DNA of 64,000 nt, taken from Rhodoblastus sp963804045 (GTDB taxonomy: Bacteria; Pseudomonadota; Alphaproteobacteria; Rhizobiales; Beijerinckiaceae). The stretch covers positions 1 through 64,000 of the forward strand of contig CAWDOR010000027.1 of the NCBI GenBank assembly GCA_963804045.1. The letters are read 5' to 3'. Shown here in pieces: positions 56,483 to 64,000 of the stretch (its first letter is position 1; each line of letters starts with the position of its first letter). The notes beneath the pieces were generated by a model, which was not told the origin of the DNA, did not search any database, and saw only the letters and a program-made list of their open reading frames with translations. The position numbers and the translations under genes were made by a program.

Positions 56483-57354
56483 CCGCTCATCTCCGCCTCG
56501 CCAATGAGCGCCTGAGCGCCGAAATCGCCCCGCTCGGCGCCGAACTGCTGGTGTTGCGCGACGCCTCCGGCGCCGATTGGCTGCACGATGGCGACCCCGC
56601 CTGGTGGAGCGGCCGCGCGCCGATCCTGTTTCCCATGGTCGGCCGCGCCGCGAATGACCGGATTCGTGTGGGCGGCGCGTTTTTCCCGCTGCCGCAGCAT
56701 GGCTTCGCTCGACGTTCGCTGTTCGAGATCGTCGAGGCCGCGCCGGAAAAATGCCTGCTGCGGCTGCGCGCCAGCGAGGCGACGCGCGCGGCTTTTCCCT
56801 TCGCCTTCCGCCTCGATGTCGCCTATGCGCTCGCCGGGGCGACGCTGACGGTGACGGCGATCGTGTTCAACGAGGACGCGCGCCCCCTGCCCTTTTCCCT
56901 GGGCTTCCATCCGGCCTTCCGCTGGCCCCTGCCCGGCGGTTTTTCGGCCGCGCATCGGCTGCGTTTCCAAAAGCCCGAGGCCGCGCCGATCCGCCGTCTC
57001 GTCGACGGGTTTCTGGCCGCCGCCGAATATGAAAATCCCGCGGCCAGCGGCGTTTTTGCGCCGACGCCGGAGCTGTTCGACGCGGGCGCGCTGATTTTCG
57101 ACCGGCTCGCCAGCCGCCAGCTCTCCTTCGGCGTCGAGGGCGGGCCGGAAATTTCGGTCGCCTTCCCGGACATGCCGCATTTCGGCCTGTGGACCAGGCC
57201 GGGCGCGCCCTTCCTCTGCCTGGAGCCCTGGCAGGGCTTTGCCGCCCCGCAAGGTTTCGATGGCGAATTCGCCGAAAGGCCGGGCGTCGTGACGCTCGCC
57301 CCCGGCGCGAAAAGGGTTTTCGGCATGGAGATCGCGCTGACGCCGGCGCGCTGA
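56479..57354 (+). CDS. Aldose 1-epimerase family protein
   Basis: This 291-residue protein starts with GTG overlapping the antiporter stop. Family motifs include FPMVGRAANDRIRVGG, LPQHGFARRS (an active-site His region), SLGFHPAFRWPL (the second His) and the C-terminal catalytic Glu in LEPWQGF. It resembles the YeaD/LacX branch, which acts on hexose or hexose-6-phosphate anomers. The coupling to a cation antiporter is odd functionally and probably reflects operon packing. Confidence 0.88.
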   Translation: MTAHLRLANERLSAEIAPLGAELLVLRDASGADWLHDGDPAWWSGRAPILFPMVGRAANDRIRVGGAFFPLPQHGFARRSLFEIVEAAPEKCLLRLRASEATRAAFPFAFRLDVAYALAGATLTVTAIVFNEDARPLPFSLGFHPAFRWPLPGGFSAAHRLRFQKPEAAPIRRLVDGFLAAAEYENPAASGVFAPTPELFDAGALIFDRLASRQLSFGVEGGPEISVAFPDMPHFGLWTRPGAPFLCLEPWQGFAAPQGFDGEFAERPGVVTLAPGAKRVFGMEIALTPAR

Positions 57355-57436
57355 TCGCCGCCGCCTCTTGCGCCCGGCGCCGCGCGGGGCCTAAAAGCCG
57401 CACGGGCGCCGCTTGCGCCGGAACTGGGCGCCCAAA

Positions 57437-58186
57437 ATGTCATTGCTGCTGATCTTCCTCGCCGGCCTCGCCGCCGGCTTCATCAATGCGCTGGCCGGGG
57501 GCGGCTCCTTTCTCACCTTCCCCTCGCTGATCGCCGCGGGACTGTCGCCGATCGCCGCCAACGCCACCAGCACCATCGCCCTGTTTCCAGCGCAGATCGC
57601 CACGACCTACGCCTATCGCGCCACCTTGCGGCAATCGCTCGACGATCCGCGCATCGACGGCCACAAGCTCGCCTGGATTTCGCTGATCGGCGGACTCTTG
57701 GGCGCGATATTGCTGCTCTCCACCTCCGAGCAGTTTTTCGCCAAGCTCGTGCCCTTCCTGCTGCTCGGCGCGACGCTGGTGTTCGCCTTCGGCATGGTCA
57801 TGCCGCAGCAGGCGGAAAAGCCGCTGATCAGCGCCGGCGCCGTGCTCGTCGCCCAGGTGTTCGTCGCCATTTACGGCGGCTATTTCGGCGGCGGCATCGG
57901 CATTCTCATGCTGGCGGCGCTGACGCTTTATGGCCTCAGCGACATCGTGCTGATGAACAGTCTGAAAATCGCGCTGGCGACGCTGATGAACGCCACGGCG
58001 ACCGCCGTCTTCCTGTTCTCCGGGAAAATTTACTGGACGGAATGCGCGATCCTCTCGGTCGGCTCGATCGCCGGCGGTTTTCTCGGAGCGCATGCGGGAT
58101 CGCGCATCCCGCCGATCTATGTCAAAATCCTCGTGATCTGCATCGGCCTGTTTCTCAGCCTGCATTTCTATCTGGTGGCCTTTTGA
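57437..58186 (+). CDS. TSUP-family membrane protein (TauE/SafE, sulfite exporter type)
   Basis: The 249-residue protein has seven or eight membrane helices with the family motif FLAGLAAGFINALAGGGSFLTFPSLIAAG repeated as YGGYFGGGIGILMLAAL. TSUP proteins move sulfur-containing organic anions or sulfite. It starts 83 bp after the epimerase and its stop overlaps the next ATG by one base (TGATG), so it shares a transcript with the quinone oxidoreductase. Confidence 0.9.
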   Translation: MSLLLIFLAGLAAGFINALAGGGSFLTFPSLIAAGLSPIAANATSTIALFPAQIATTYAYRATLRQSLDDPRIDGHKLAWISLIGGLLGAILLLSTSEQFFAKLVPFLLLGATLVFAFGMVMPQQAEKPLISAGAVLVAQVFVAIYGGYFGGGIGILMLAALTLYGLSDIVLMNSLKIALATLMNATATAVFLFSGKIYWTECAILSVGSIAGGFLGAHAGSRIPPIYVKILVICIGLFLSLHFYLVAF

Positions 58187-59199
58187 TGGAGCCGAAAATG
58201 ACCCTACCGACCTCCATGCGTGAAGTTTTCTTCGACGGCGCCGGCGGGCCAGAGGTCATCAAATTGCATGAGGCGGCGGTTCCCGCGCCGGGGCCGGGAC
58301 AGGTGCTGGTGGAAGTCGCCGCCGCCGGGATCAACCGCCCCGACTGCATCCAGCGCGCCGGGCTCTATCCGCCGCCCCCTGGCGAAAGCCAGATTCCCGG
58401 CCTGGAGATCGCCGGAAAGATCGTCGCGCGCGGCGAAGGCGTCGCCTTGAAGCTCGGCGAGGAGATTTGCGCGCTGGTCGGCTCCGGCGGCTATGCCGAA
58501 TATTGCCTGGCCGAAGCCGCACTGTGCCTGCCCAGGCCAAAGCCGCTGTCGCCGGTCGAGGCGGCGGGCGTCCCCGAAACCTTTTTCACCGTCTATGACA
58601 ATGTTTTCGTGCGCGGCGCCTTGAAGCCCGGCGAAAATTTCCTGGTCCATGGCGGCTCCAGCGGCATTGGCTCGACCGCCATCCAGCTCGCCAAAAACTT
58701 CGGCGCGACGGTTTTCACGACCGCCGGTTCGCAGGACAAATGCGATTTCTGCATCGACCTGGGCGCCGATGTCGCCATCAACTACCGCACCCAGGATTTC
58801 GTCGCCGCGATCAAGGAGAAGACCGGCAAGAAGGGCGTCAATGTCATTCTCGACATGGTCGGCGGCCCCTATGTGCAACGCAATCTCCAGGCTCTGGCGC
58901 CCGACGGGCGGCTGGTGCAGATCGCCTTTTTACAAGGCTCCCGGGTTGCGGAATTCGATTTCATGAGCGTCATGCTCAAGCGCCTGACGCTCACCGGATC
59001 GACATTGCGCTCGCGCCCGCTGGCGGCCAAGGCGGCGATCGCCTCGGCTTTGCGTGAAAGAATCTGGCCGCTGCTCGACTCCGGCGCGGTGCGGCCCGTG
59101 CTCCACGCCACCTTCCCGCTGGAGGAGGCGCGCGCGGCGCATGAGCTGATGGAAAGCTCGGCGCATCTGGGCAAGATCGTGCTGACCACCGGGCGCTGA
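58186..59199 (+). CDS. NAD(P)H-quinone oxidoreductase (QOR/PIG3-like medium-chain dehydrogenase)
   Basis: The 337-residue protein lacks the zinc ligands of alcohol dehydrogenases and has the quinone oxidoreductase motifs AAAGINRPDCIQRAGLYPPPPG, VPETFFTVYDNVF, FLVHGGSSGIGSTAIQLAK (the NADPH-binding GxGxxG variant GGSSGIG) and LDMVGGPYVQRNL. It probably reduces quinones or alkenals. An alternative ATG at 58198 is possible; 58186 overlaps the TSUP stop (TGATG) and is likely coupled. Confidence 0.9.
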   Translation: MEPKMTLPTSMREVFFDGAGGPEVIKLHEAAVPAPGPGQVLVEVAAAGINRPDCIQRAGLYPPPPGESQIPGLEIAGKIVARGEGVALKLGEEICALVGSGGYAEYCLAEAALCLPRPKPLSPVEAAGVPETFFTVYDNVFVRGALKPGENFLVHGGSSGIGSTAIQLAKNFGATVFTTAGSQDKCDFCIDLGADVAINYRTQDFVAAIKEKTGKKGVNVILDMVGGPYVQRNLQALAPDGRLVQIAFLQGSRVAEFDFMSVMLKRLTLTGSTLRSRPLAAKAAIASALRERIWPLLDSGAVRPVLHATFPLEEARAAHELMESSAHLGKIVLTTGR

Positions 59200-59231
59200 G
59201 CGCCGCCCGGGAAAAAGCCGAGCGAAAGGGT

Positions 59232-59462
59232 TCAGTTCAGCGGGCGCGGCTGGGCGGCGGGATCGGCGCGATGCGCCTGCTCGAACATCAGCTCCAGCGC
59301 GGTCTCGAAAGCGATCTGCTCGCGCGCGCGCAAAGCCTTCTGCTTGACGCTCTCGAAGCGGAACACGCCCTCGTGGGGGCCGGTATAGGCGACGTCGAAA
59401 CCCGCCGCCGCCTTGGTCAGGGCGAGATCGAGATTACCGGTACAAAACCAACGCTGCGCCAT
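59232..59462 (-). CDS. Small hypothetical protein
   Basis: I do not recognise this 76-residue soluble protein. It begins MAQRWFCTGNLDL and has a probable amphipathic helix in the second half (QKALRAREQIAFETALELMFEQA). It has an excellent GGAGGG five bases before ATG 59462, which is the main reason to accept it. Its stop lies 33 bp from the QOR stop, convergent with it. Confidence 0.55.
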   Translation of the reverse strand: MAQRWFCTGNLDLALTKAAAGFDVAYTGPHEGVFRFESVKQKALRAREQIAFETALELMFEQAHRADPAAQPRPLN

Positions 59463-59587
59463 GCCACCCTCCGCCAATTTTATCCATTGGCGTGAGCGTG
59501 ACTCTTAGCCGCAAACGGGCCTTTCCGAAATTCACTAAAATTTGATCGGACCGGGGCTTGAAGGCGAAAATTTTTCGCGCCGCGCGC

Positions 59588-61531
59588 TCAATGCACCCGC
59601 ACCGGGAAAATCTCCGCGGAGAGCTGCACATTATTGCCCAGTCCGTAATAATAATAGGCGGGACGCGACACCAGCCGCAGGAACAGGAACAGGCGGAAGC
59701 GCAGATATTTCCACAGGCTCAGGCGCCGGCCCGGCAGAAGATTTTCATTGGAGACATGGACGATCCAGTTTTTCGGGCGCGGCGACAATTTGATCTGGCG
59801 GTGGCGCGCCAAATCCTCCAGCCAGTGCTCGACATCCGGCTCCTCCATGAAGCCGAAGCTCAATTCGACGCCGATGACGCCGCCGCGCTCGTTTTCACGG
59901 TCGAAGGTGGTCACCTTGTAGCGCTCGCCCTCGACATAGGGCGCCTTGATATGGGTGATCTCGAGGAAGATCAGATGGCGCGGCAGCACACCATAGCGGT
60001 CCCAGAGCATCTGCATCAGCGCCGGAACGCGGTCGTCGAGCCCGACCAGGGTTTTTGAGGCGAACACCAGGGCGTTGCGCTCCATGTAATGATCGGCGCG
60101 GCGGTGGAGATCGACCAGCTCCTTCATGGTCATGGTCGGCTTGGCCTCATAGGCGGCGGAGGTCGCCTTGCGCCCCCAGCGCCAGGTGGCCATGACCGCG
60201 AAAACCGCCAGGCCGACGCAAAGCGGGATGAAACCGCCCTCCATGAATTTCACCGAACAGGCGACGAGAAAGGCGCCATTGACCGCCGTCAGCACGCCCC
60301 AGACCAGACCGGCGCGCGTCGCGCTCCAGCGCCAGTGGCGGCGCGCCACGGCATACATGGCGATGGAGGTGATGACCATCACGCCCGAGACCGCCAGACC
60401 ATAGGCCGCCGCCAGCCCGGCCGAGGAGCCGAAGCTCAGCGCCAGCAGGGCGCAGCCGGCGAACAACGCCCAATTGATGAAGGGCACGAAGACCTGGCCC
60501 GAATGTTCGGCATGGGTGTGGAGAATGGCGATGCGCGGAAACAGGCCGAGGCGGATCGCCTGCAAGGTGAGGGAAAAGGCCCCGGAAATCAGGCTCTGCG
60601 AGGCGACGATGGTGGCCAGCGTCGCCAGGATCACCATGGGATAGAGCATAGTGGCGGGAACCAGGCTATAGAACAGATTGCCGCCCGCCAAAGGCGCGCC
60701 GGAGAGCAGATAGGCCCCCTGTCCCAGATAATTGAGGACCAGCGCGGGATAGACCACGGCGAACCAGCTCAGCCGGATCGGCGCGGCGCCGAAATGGCCG
60801 AGATCGGCATACATGGCCTCGCCGCCGGTGACCACGAGCATGACCGCGCCGAGGATCACCAGCACTTTCGCGCCGCCCGCCGCCGCGAGAAAGCCAAAGC
60901 CATGGATCGGATTCAGCGCGGCGAAAATCTCGGGATGAAGCAGGATTTGCCGGACGCCCAAAATGGCGATGACCGCGAACCAGACCGCCAGCAGCGGACC
61001 GAAAATCTTGCCAATGCCCGTGGTCCCCCACGATTGCAGGGCGAACAGGCCGAGCAGCAGCGCCAGGGTGATCGGGATCACCGCGCGCGACAGCTCGGGG
61101 GCGGCCACCGCCAGCCCCTCCACCGCCGAAAGCACCGAGATCGCCGGGGTGATCATGCCGTCGCCGAGCAGCAGGCCGGCGCCGAGCATCAGCGACCACA
61201 GCATCAGCCGCGCCATGCCTTTTCGCCGTTCGTGCAAAAGGCCGTAAAGGGCGAAAACCCCGCCCTCGCCCTCGTTCTGCGCTTGCAGCACGAGCAAGGC
61301 GTATTTGATCGAGACGATCACGGTCAGCGCCCAGACCGCCAGCGACACGCCGCCCAGCACATTTTCCGCACTGGGCGCGACCACGGAAAAAATCTGATCC
61401 ATGGCATAGAGCGGCGAGGTGCCGATGTCGCCATAGACCACGCCGAGCGCGCCCAGCGCCAGCGCGCCCAAACCGCCGCGCCGCGCGCGTTTCGCTCGAT
61501 CCGGGACGGGCTTTGGCACGGAAACATTCAT
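59588..61531 (-). CDS. kup: Low-affinity potassium transporter Kup
   Basis: Kup is a single-subunit K+/H+ symporter. The 647-residue protein has 12 membrane helices and Kup motifs such as GALGVVYGDIGTSPLYAM, QAQNEGEGGVFALYGLL, LLLGDGMITPAISVLSA, VTGGEAMYADLGHF and the cytoplasmic C-terminal domain of about 200 residues. It is monocistronic on the minus strand. The region 61532-61669 upstream should contain the promoter. An extension to 61600 would add 23 residues. Confidence 0.95.
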   Translation of the reverse strand: MNVSVPKPVPDRAKRARRGGLGALALGALGVVYGDIGTSPLYAMDQIFSVVAPSAENVLGGVSLAVWALTVIVSIKYALLVLQAQNEGEGGVFALYGLLHERRKGMARLMLWSLMLGAGLLLGDGMITPAISVLSAVEGLAVAAPELSRAVIPITLALLLGLFALQSWGTTGIGKIFGPLLAVWFAVIAILGVRQILLHPEIFAALNPIHGFGFLAAAGGAKVLVILGAVMLVVTGGEAMYADLGHFGAAPIRLSWFAVVYPALVLNYLGQGAYLLSGAPLAGGNLFYSLVPATMLYPMVILATLATIVASQSLISGAFSLTLQAIRLGLFPRIAILHTHAEHSGQVFVPFINWALFAGCALLALSFGSSAGLAAAYGLAVSGVMVITSIAMYAVARRHWRWSATRAGLVWGVLTAVNGAFLVACSVKFMEGGFIPLCVGLAVFAVMATWRWGRKATSAAYEAKPTMTMKELVDLHRRADHYMERNALVFASKTLVGLDDRVPALMQMLWDRYGVLPRHLIFLEITHIKAPYVEGERYKVTTFDRENERGGVIGVELSFGFMEEPDVEHWLEDLARHRQIKLSPRPKNWIVHVSNENLLPGRRLSLWKYLRFRLFLFLRLVSRPAYYYYGLGNNVQLSAEIFPVRVH

Positions 61532-61669
61532 CAGGCGGCTCTTGGGGGCCCGTTCGGGCGAACTCTTGCGCAAAGTTCCGCACAAGCTTCGCATATTCAA
61601 CGCGCAAATGGCGCCCCCTTCTTCACGGGACGGCGCATTCCACGCGCCCCGCCGGCCGCCGGAAAGCGC

Positions 61670-62059
61670 TCAGGCTTCCTGCGCCAAGGCGGCGGCGAGG
61701 GTCAGCAGCACGCGCCGCTTGCGCGGATCGGCGATGCGGCGAAAATCGCCGAGCAGCAACCGCCCCTCCTCCTCGATCGACAGATCGCCGCCGACCGCGT
61801 CGCCATTGTCGCCGTTGGGCGTCAGGCCGCGAAAGAAATCCGCCGGCGTGGCGTCCAGGGTCTCGCAAAGGCGGCGCATGTCGTCGACATTGATCCGCTC
61901 CAGGCCATTTTCCAGCCGCTCCAGACGCTCCATGCTCAAGCCGCAGGCGCGGGCGAGCGCATCCGCTTTCAAGCCGCGCGCTTCGCGCAAGGCGCGCAAC
62001 CGGCCGCCGACATGTTTATCGATGAAGTTTTCGCCAGACATAGCACTACTCTCACTCAT
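61670..62059 (-). CDS. XRE-family helix-turn-helix regulator
   Basis: The 129-residue protein has a Cro/CI-type helix-turn-helix (GGRLRALREARGLKADALARACGLSMERLERLENGLERI, about residues 18-56), followed by LCETLDATPADFFRGL and a C-terminal helical tail. It is the type of small cytoplasmic regulator that often controls adjacent genes. ATG 62059 or 62041 may be used. The AT-rich gap 62060-62318, with several palindromes, lies directly upstream. Confidence 0.82.
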   Translation of the reverse strand: MSESSAMSGENFIDKHVGGRLRALREARGLKADALARACGLSMERLERLENGLERINVDDMRRLCETLDATPADFFRGLTPNGDNGDAVGGDLSIEEEGRLLLGDFRRIADPRKRRVLLTLAAALAQEA

Positions 62060-62318
62060 TCACGAAAGCCGAGCCGATTCGTCAGAGATTTAAGCATATC
62101 TCGTTAATGACGATAACTTACGCGCCATAGCGTGAGTCCACTGCCGTCGCTTTACGCTGTTTCCTGGAAGCTCTACTTCCTTGAGTGCACAATATTTGAA
62201 TCTAATTATACCGCAACTTAAAGGTCTTTTAATGATTAAAATGCACGCATTCTTCCTCTGGTAACTCATATTACTCGAGTAAAATAACTTACGCGGGGAA
62301 TCTCTTACCTTGGTAAGA
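62060..62318. promoter_or_regulatory. AT-rich 259-bp intergenic region with several palindromes
   Basis: This is much more AT-rich than the surrounding DNA. It includes the perfect palindrome TTACTCGAGTAA (62271-62282), an inverted repeat CTTACC-TT-GGTAAG (62304-62317), and the sequence AACTTACGCG twice (about 62116-62125 and 62287-62296). A short frame across it (62090-62329 on the minus strand) has no start signal or family match. The sites may be bound by the neighbouring XRE regulator. Confidence 0.5.
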
Positions 62319-63071
62319 CTAGGCCTCAATCAAGACTCCATCAAGCAAAAACGACCCATCCTCTTCAACGGCGAAATGGGCGCGCGTCGCCGCATCCGCT
62401 TTTTTCTGAAGTAAAAGAATGGCTTCCGCCAATTGCGGCGGCGTCGACATCCGCTGGGTCCAGACCTTGAAATCCATCCGCAGCCGCCACACCCGGCTGG
62501 CGCGCGGCGCGAAACCCGCCGCGCTCAGCAGTGAAAACCATTCCGACAGCGCGTAATCGCGCACATGCGAGGGGTCGCGCAACAGCTCCACCGCCTGCAA
62601 ATGGGTGTCGAGCGCCGCGACGCCCGGCGAGACAATGTCGATGAACACAGCCGGGGCGCCGGGGCGCAGCACCCGCCGCGCCTCGCGCAGACCGGCGGCG
62701 ACGTCGCGCCAGTGATGGGCGGAATAGCGGCTGACGAGACAATCGAAGGCGCCGTCGGCGAAGGGCAGATTTTCCGCCGGCGCCTGCACGGTCTCGATGT
62801 TTTTCAGCCCGCGCCGCGCCGCCTCGGCGCCGACCGCCGCGAGCATTTCGGCGGACAGATCGACCGCCGCGACGCTTCGCGCATGCGGCGCCAGGGCATA
62901 GGCGACATGGCCGCCGCCGCAGCCGAGATCGAGCGCCCGCGCAGGTTTTGTCCGCGCGGCCAGCGCGGCGACGGCGTCGAGATCGGCGCCCGAGGCGTGA
63001 ACCGCGCTGGACACATAGGCGCCCGCCTGGGGGCCGAACTGGCTGACGGTCAGAGCTTCACGGTCGGTCAT
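62319..63071 (-). CDS. Class I SAM-dependent methyltransferase
   Basis: The 250-residue protein has the SAM motif I ALDLGCGGGHVAYALAP (about 46-62), motif II AVDLSAEMLAA, an acidic post-motif, NLPFADGAFDCLVSRYSAHHW, and RVLRPGAPAVFIDIVSPG. The family is related to UbiE/Coq5-type and other small-molecule methyltransferases (similar to YcgJ/YafE). It starts 1 base after the enoyl-CoA hydratase stop, so the two are co-transcribed. Substrate unknown. Confidence 0.88.
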   Translation of the reverse strand: MTDREALTVSQFGPQAGAYVSSAVHASGADLDAVAALAARTKPARALDLGCGGGHVAYALAPHARSVAAVDLSAEMLAAVGAEAARRGLKNIETVQAPAENLPFADGAFDCLVSRYSAHHWRDVAAGLREARRVLRPGAPAVFIDIVSPGVAALDTHLQAVELLRDPSHVRDYALSEWFSLLSAAGFAPRASRVWRLRMDFKVWTQRMSTPPQLAEAILLLQKKADAATRAHFAVEEDGSFLLDGVLIEA

Positions 63072-63072
63072 G

Positions 63073-63844
63073 TCACTCTCCCCGCCAGACCGGCGGCCGC
63101 TTGGCGAGAAAGGCCTCCATGCCCTCCTGAAAATCCTGGCTGCGGTAGCACATCACCACCAGATCCTCGCCGGTCTCCATCGGCGGCCGCAGCCGCAGCA
63201 AGGCCTGTTTGGTGGCGCGCAGGGTCAAGGGCGCATGGCCGGCGACGGTTTTGGCCAGCTCATCGGCCCGCGCCATCAGATGTTCCGGCGCGACGATCTC
63301 GCCGACCAGGCCAAAGAGTTCTGGCTTCCTCGGCGTCGATCAGCCGCGCGGTGAAGATCAGGTCCTTCACCCGCGCCGCGCCGATCAGGCCGACGAGGCG
63401 GCCGTAATTGGCGACCGACAGGCAATTGCCGAGCGTGCGGGCGATGGGAAAGCCGAATTTGGCGTCCGACCCGGCGAGCCGCAGGTCGCAGCAGGCGGCG
63501 ATGGCGGCCCCGCCGCCGGTGCAGGCCCCGGCGATGGCGGCGAGCGTGGGCGCGCGGCAATTTTCCAGCGCCGAGAGAATGCGCTCGATCTTCACTTCAT
63601 AATCGACGCAATCCTGGTCGGAGTTCAGCGCGCGAAATTCGGCGATATCGGTGCCGGCGGCGAAAGCCTTGCCGCCCGCGCCGGAAATCACCAGGGCCTT
63701 GACCGACTTGTCGGCGTCGACCTCCAGCACCGCCTGGTAGAGATGCTCATACATCTCGAAGGTCAGCGCATTGCGCGCCTGCGGCCGGTTGAAGGTGAAA
63801 TGGGCGATGTCGCCGCGCGTTTCAAAAAGGGTGATCTCGGACAA
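63073..63844 (-). CDS. Enoyl-CoA hydratase/isomerase family protein, interrupted by one frameshift
   Basis: Crotonase-fold motifs appear in order: FNRPQARNALTFEMY, VISGAGGKAFAAGTDIAEF (oxyanion hole), AAIAGACTGGGAAIAACCDLRLAG and KFGFPIARTLGNC. The upstream frame ends in nonsense after DAEEA; the rest (MARADELAKTVAGHAPLTLR, MEAFLAKRPPVWRGE) is in another frame. One extra base in the TT at 63319-63320 accounts for it; the corrected protein is about 256 residues. It starts with TTG 63844, preceded by GGAGCGG. Functional identity in the family (beta-oxidation or other CoA ligand) is not clear. The methyltransferase gene follows. Confidence 0.82.
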
Positions 63845-63919
63845 GGAACCGCTCCAATGCTGCCTGCCCTCTGGATAGGCGGCTGCGGCGGCGGCTTCAA
63901 GCCCCTCGTCTTCGCCGTT

Positions 63920-64000
63920 TCAGGATCGCGCGCTCTCGGCGTAGCCGGGCAGGCGCGCCGCGGCGTTTTCGCGCGCCGGTTCGGGCGACGGCTTGGGCGA
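63920..64000 (-). CDS. C-terminal end of an unidentified protein (continues beyond the window)
   Basis: On the minus strand an open frame entering from the window edge encodes a Pro/Glu/Ala-rich tail ending LPGYAESARS before a TGA at 63920-63922, 76 bp ahead of the enoyl-CoA hydratase start. With only 26 residues visible it may be a real C-terminus or chance. Confidence 0.3.
   Translation of the reverse strand, partial: SPKPSPEPARENAAARLPGYAESARS

Noticed and set aside
62090..62329. A 79-codon minus-strand frame in the AT-rich gap
   Set aside because: No ribosome binding site, no family match, unlike codon use; the region looks regulatory.

Overview
The window is GC-rich (roughly two thirds G+C) chromosomal DNA of an alphaproteobacterium, most likely of the order Hyphomicrobiales (Rhizobiales). 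The pointers are the nifR3(dusB)-ntrB-ntrC cluster, a fused IspDF enzyme, a malonyl-CoA synthetase close to that of Rhodopseudomonas palustris, and a PqqA peptide very close to that of Methylobacterium. The last one suggests a methylotroph or methanotroph relative (Beijerinckiaceae/Methylocystaceae), but no methane or methanol oxidation gene is in the window. I saw no rRNA, tRNA, CRISPR array, insertion sequence or prophage. Genes are tightly packed, many overlapping by 1 to 4 bases.

Layout. 1-1.7 kb: end of a cytochrome c maturation thioredoxin (CcmG), a glycine-zipper lipoprotein, an amidase. 1.7-7.8 kb (minus): methionine operon, ArsR-methyltransferase regulator, metF, metH and a small membrane protein. 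7.9-9.3 kb: mobA, a TusA-like protein and DUF2478. 9.4-18.1 kb: PsiF-type protein, SGNH hydrolase, LysR next to GST and PNPOx genes, hemolysin III, EttA, a membrane KAP NTPase and a small cysteine-rich secreted protein. 18.4-23 kb: CBS-BON protein, then a TetR-HlyD-ABC exporter resembling CecR-YbhGFSR. 23-26 kb: LysR divergent from an alcohol dehydrogenase and an aldo/keto reductase. 26.1-31.4 kb (minus): dusB-ntrB-ntrC and a degenerate chemoreceptor with a PilZ domain. 31.5-39.8 kb: an isoprenoid neighbourhood with ispDF, a geranylgeranyl reductase-like flavoprotein, a polyprenyl diphosphate synthase, ispH and two proteins of unknown function co-transcribed with the synthase. 40-46.6 kb: an unknown membrane protein, an orphan flagellar hook-type protein, a YkgJ/Sel1/4-TM set, an orphan pqqA missed by ordinary gene calling, a globin-coupled chemoreceptor and an outer-membrane barrel. 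46.6-53.6 kb: a two-component system, pxpBCA 5-oxoprolinase, DUF2252, and a hydrolase with every fluoroacetate dehalogenase residue I could place. 53.6-64 kb: GntP permease, Na+/H+ antiporter, aldose epimerase, TSUP transporter, quinone oxidoreductase, Kup, an XRE regulator, a methyltransferase and an enoyl-CoA hydratase.

Five genes (metH, the ABC ATPase, dusB, the malonyl-CoA synthetase and the enoyl-CoA hydratase) are each broken by a single-base indel while both halves keep full family similarity. That pattern fits sequencing or assembly error better than gene decay, and it bears on how the in-frame TetR-HlyD fusion should be read.

The best candidates for undescribed biology are the three-gene operon at 36.4-38.6 kb beside ispH, where two unknown proteins precede a polyprenyl synthase, and the TetR-HlyD fusion. 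The orphan pqqA and the dehalogenase candidate are more readily testable.
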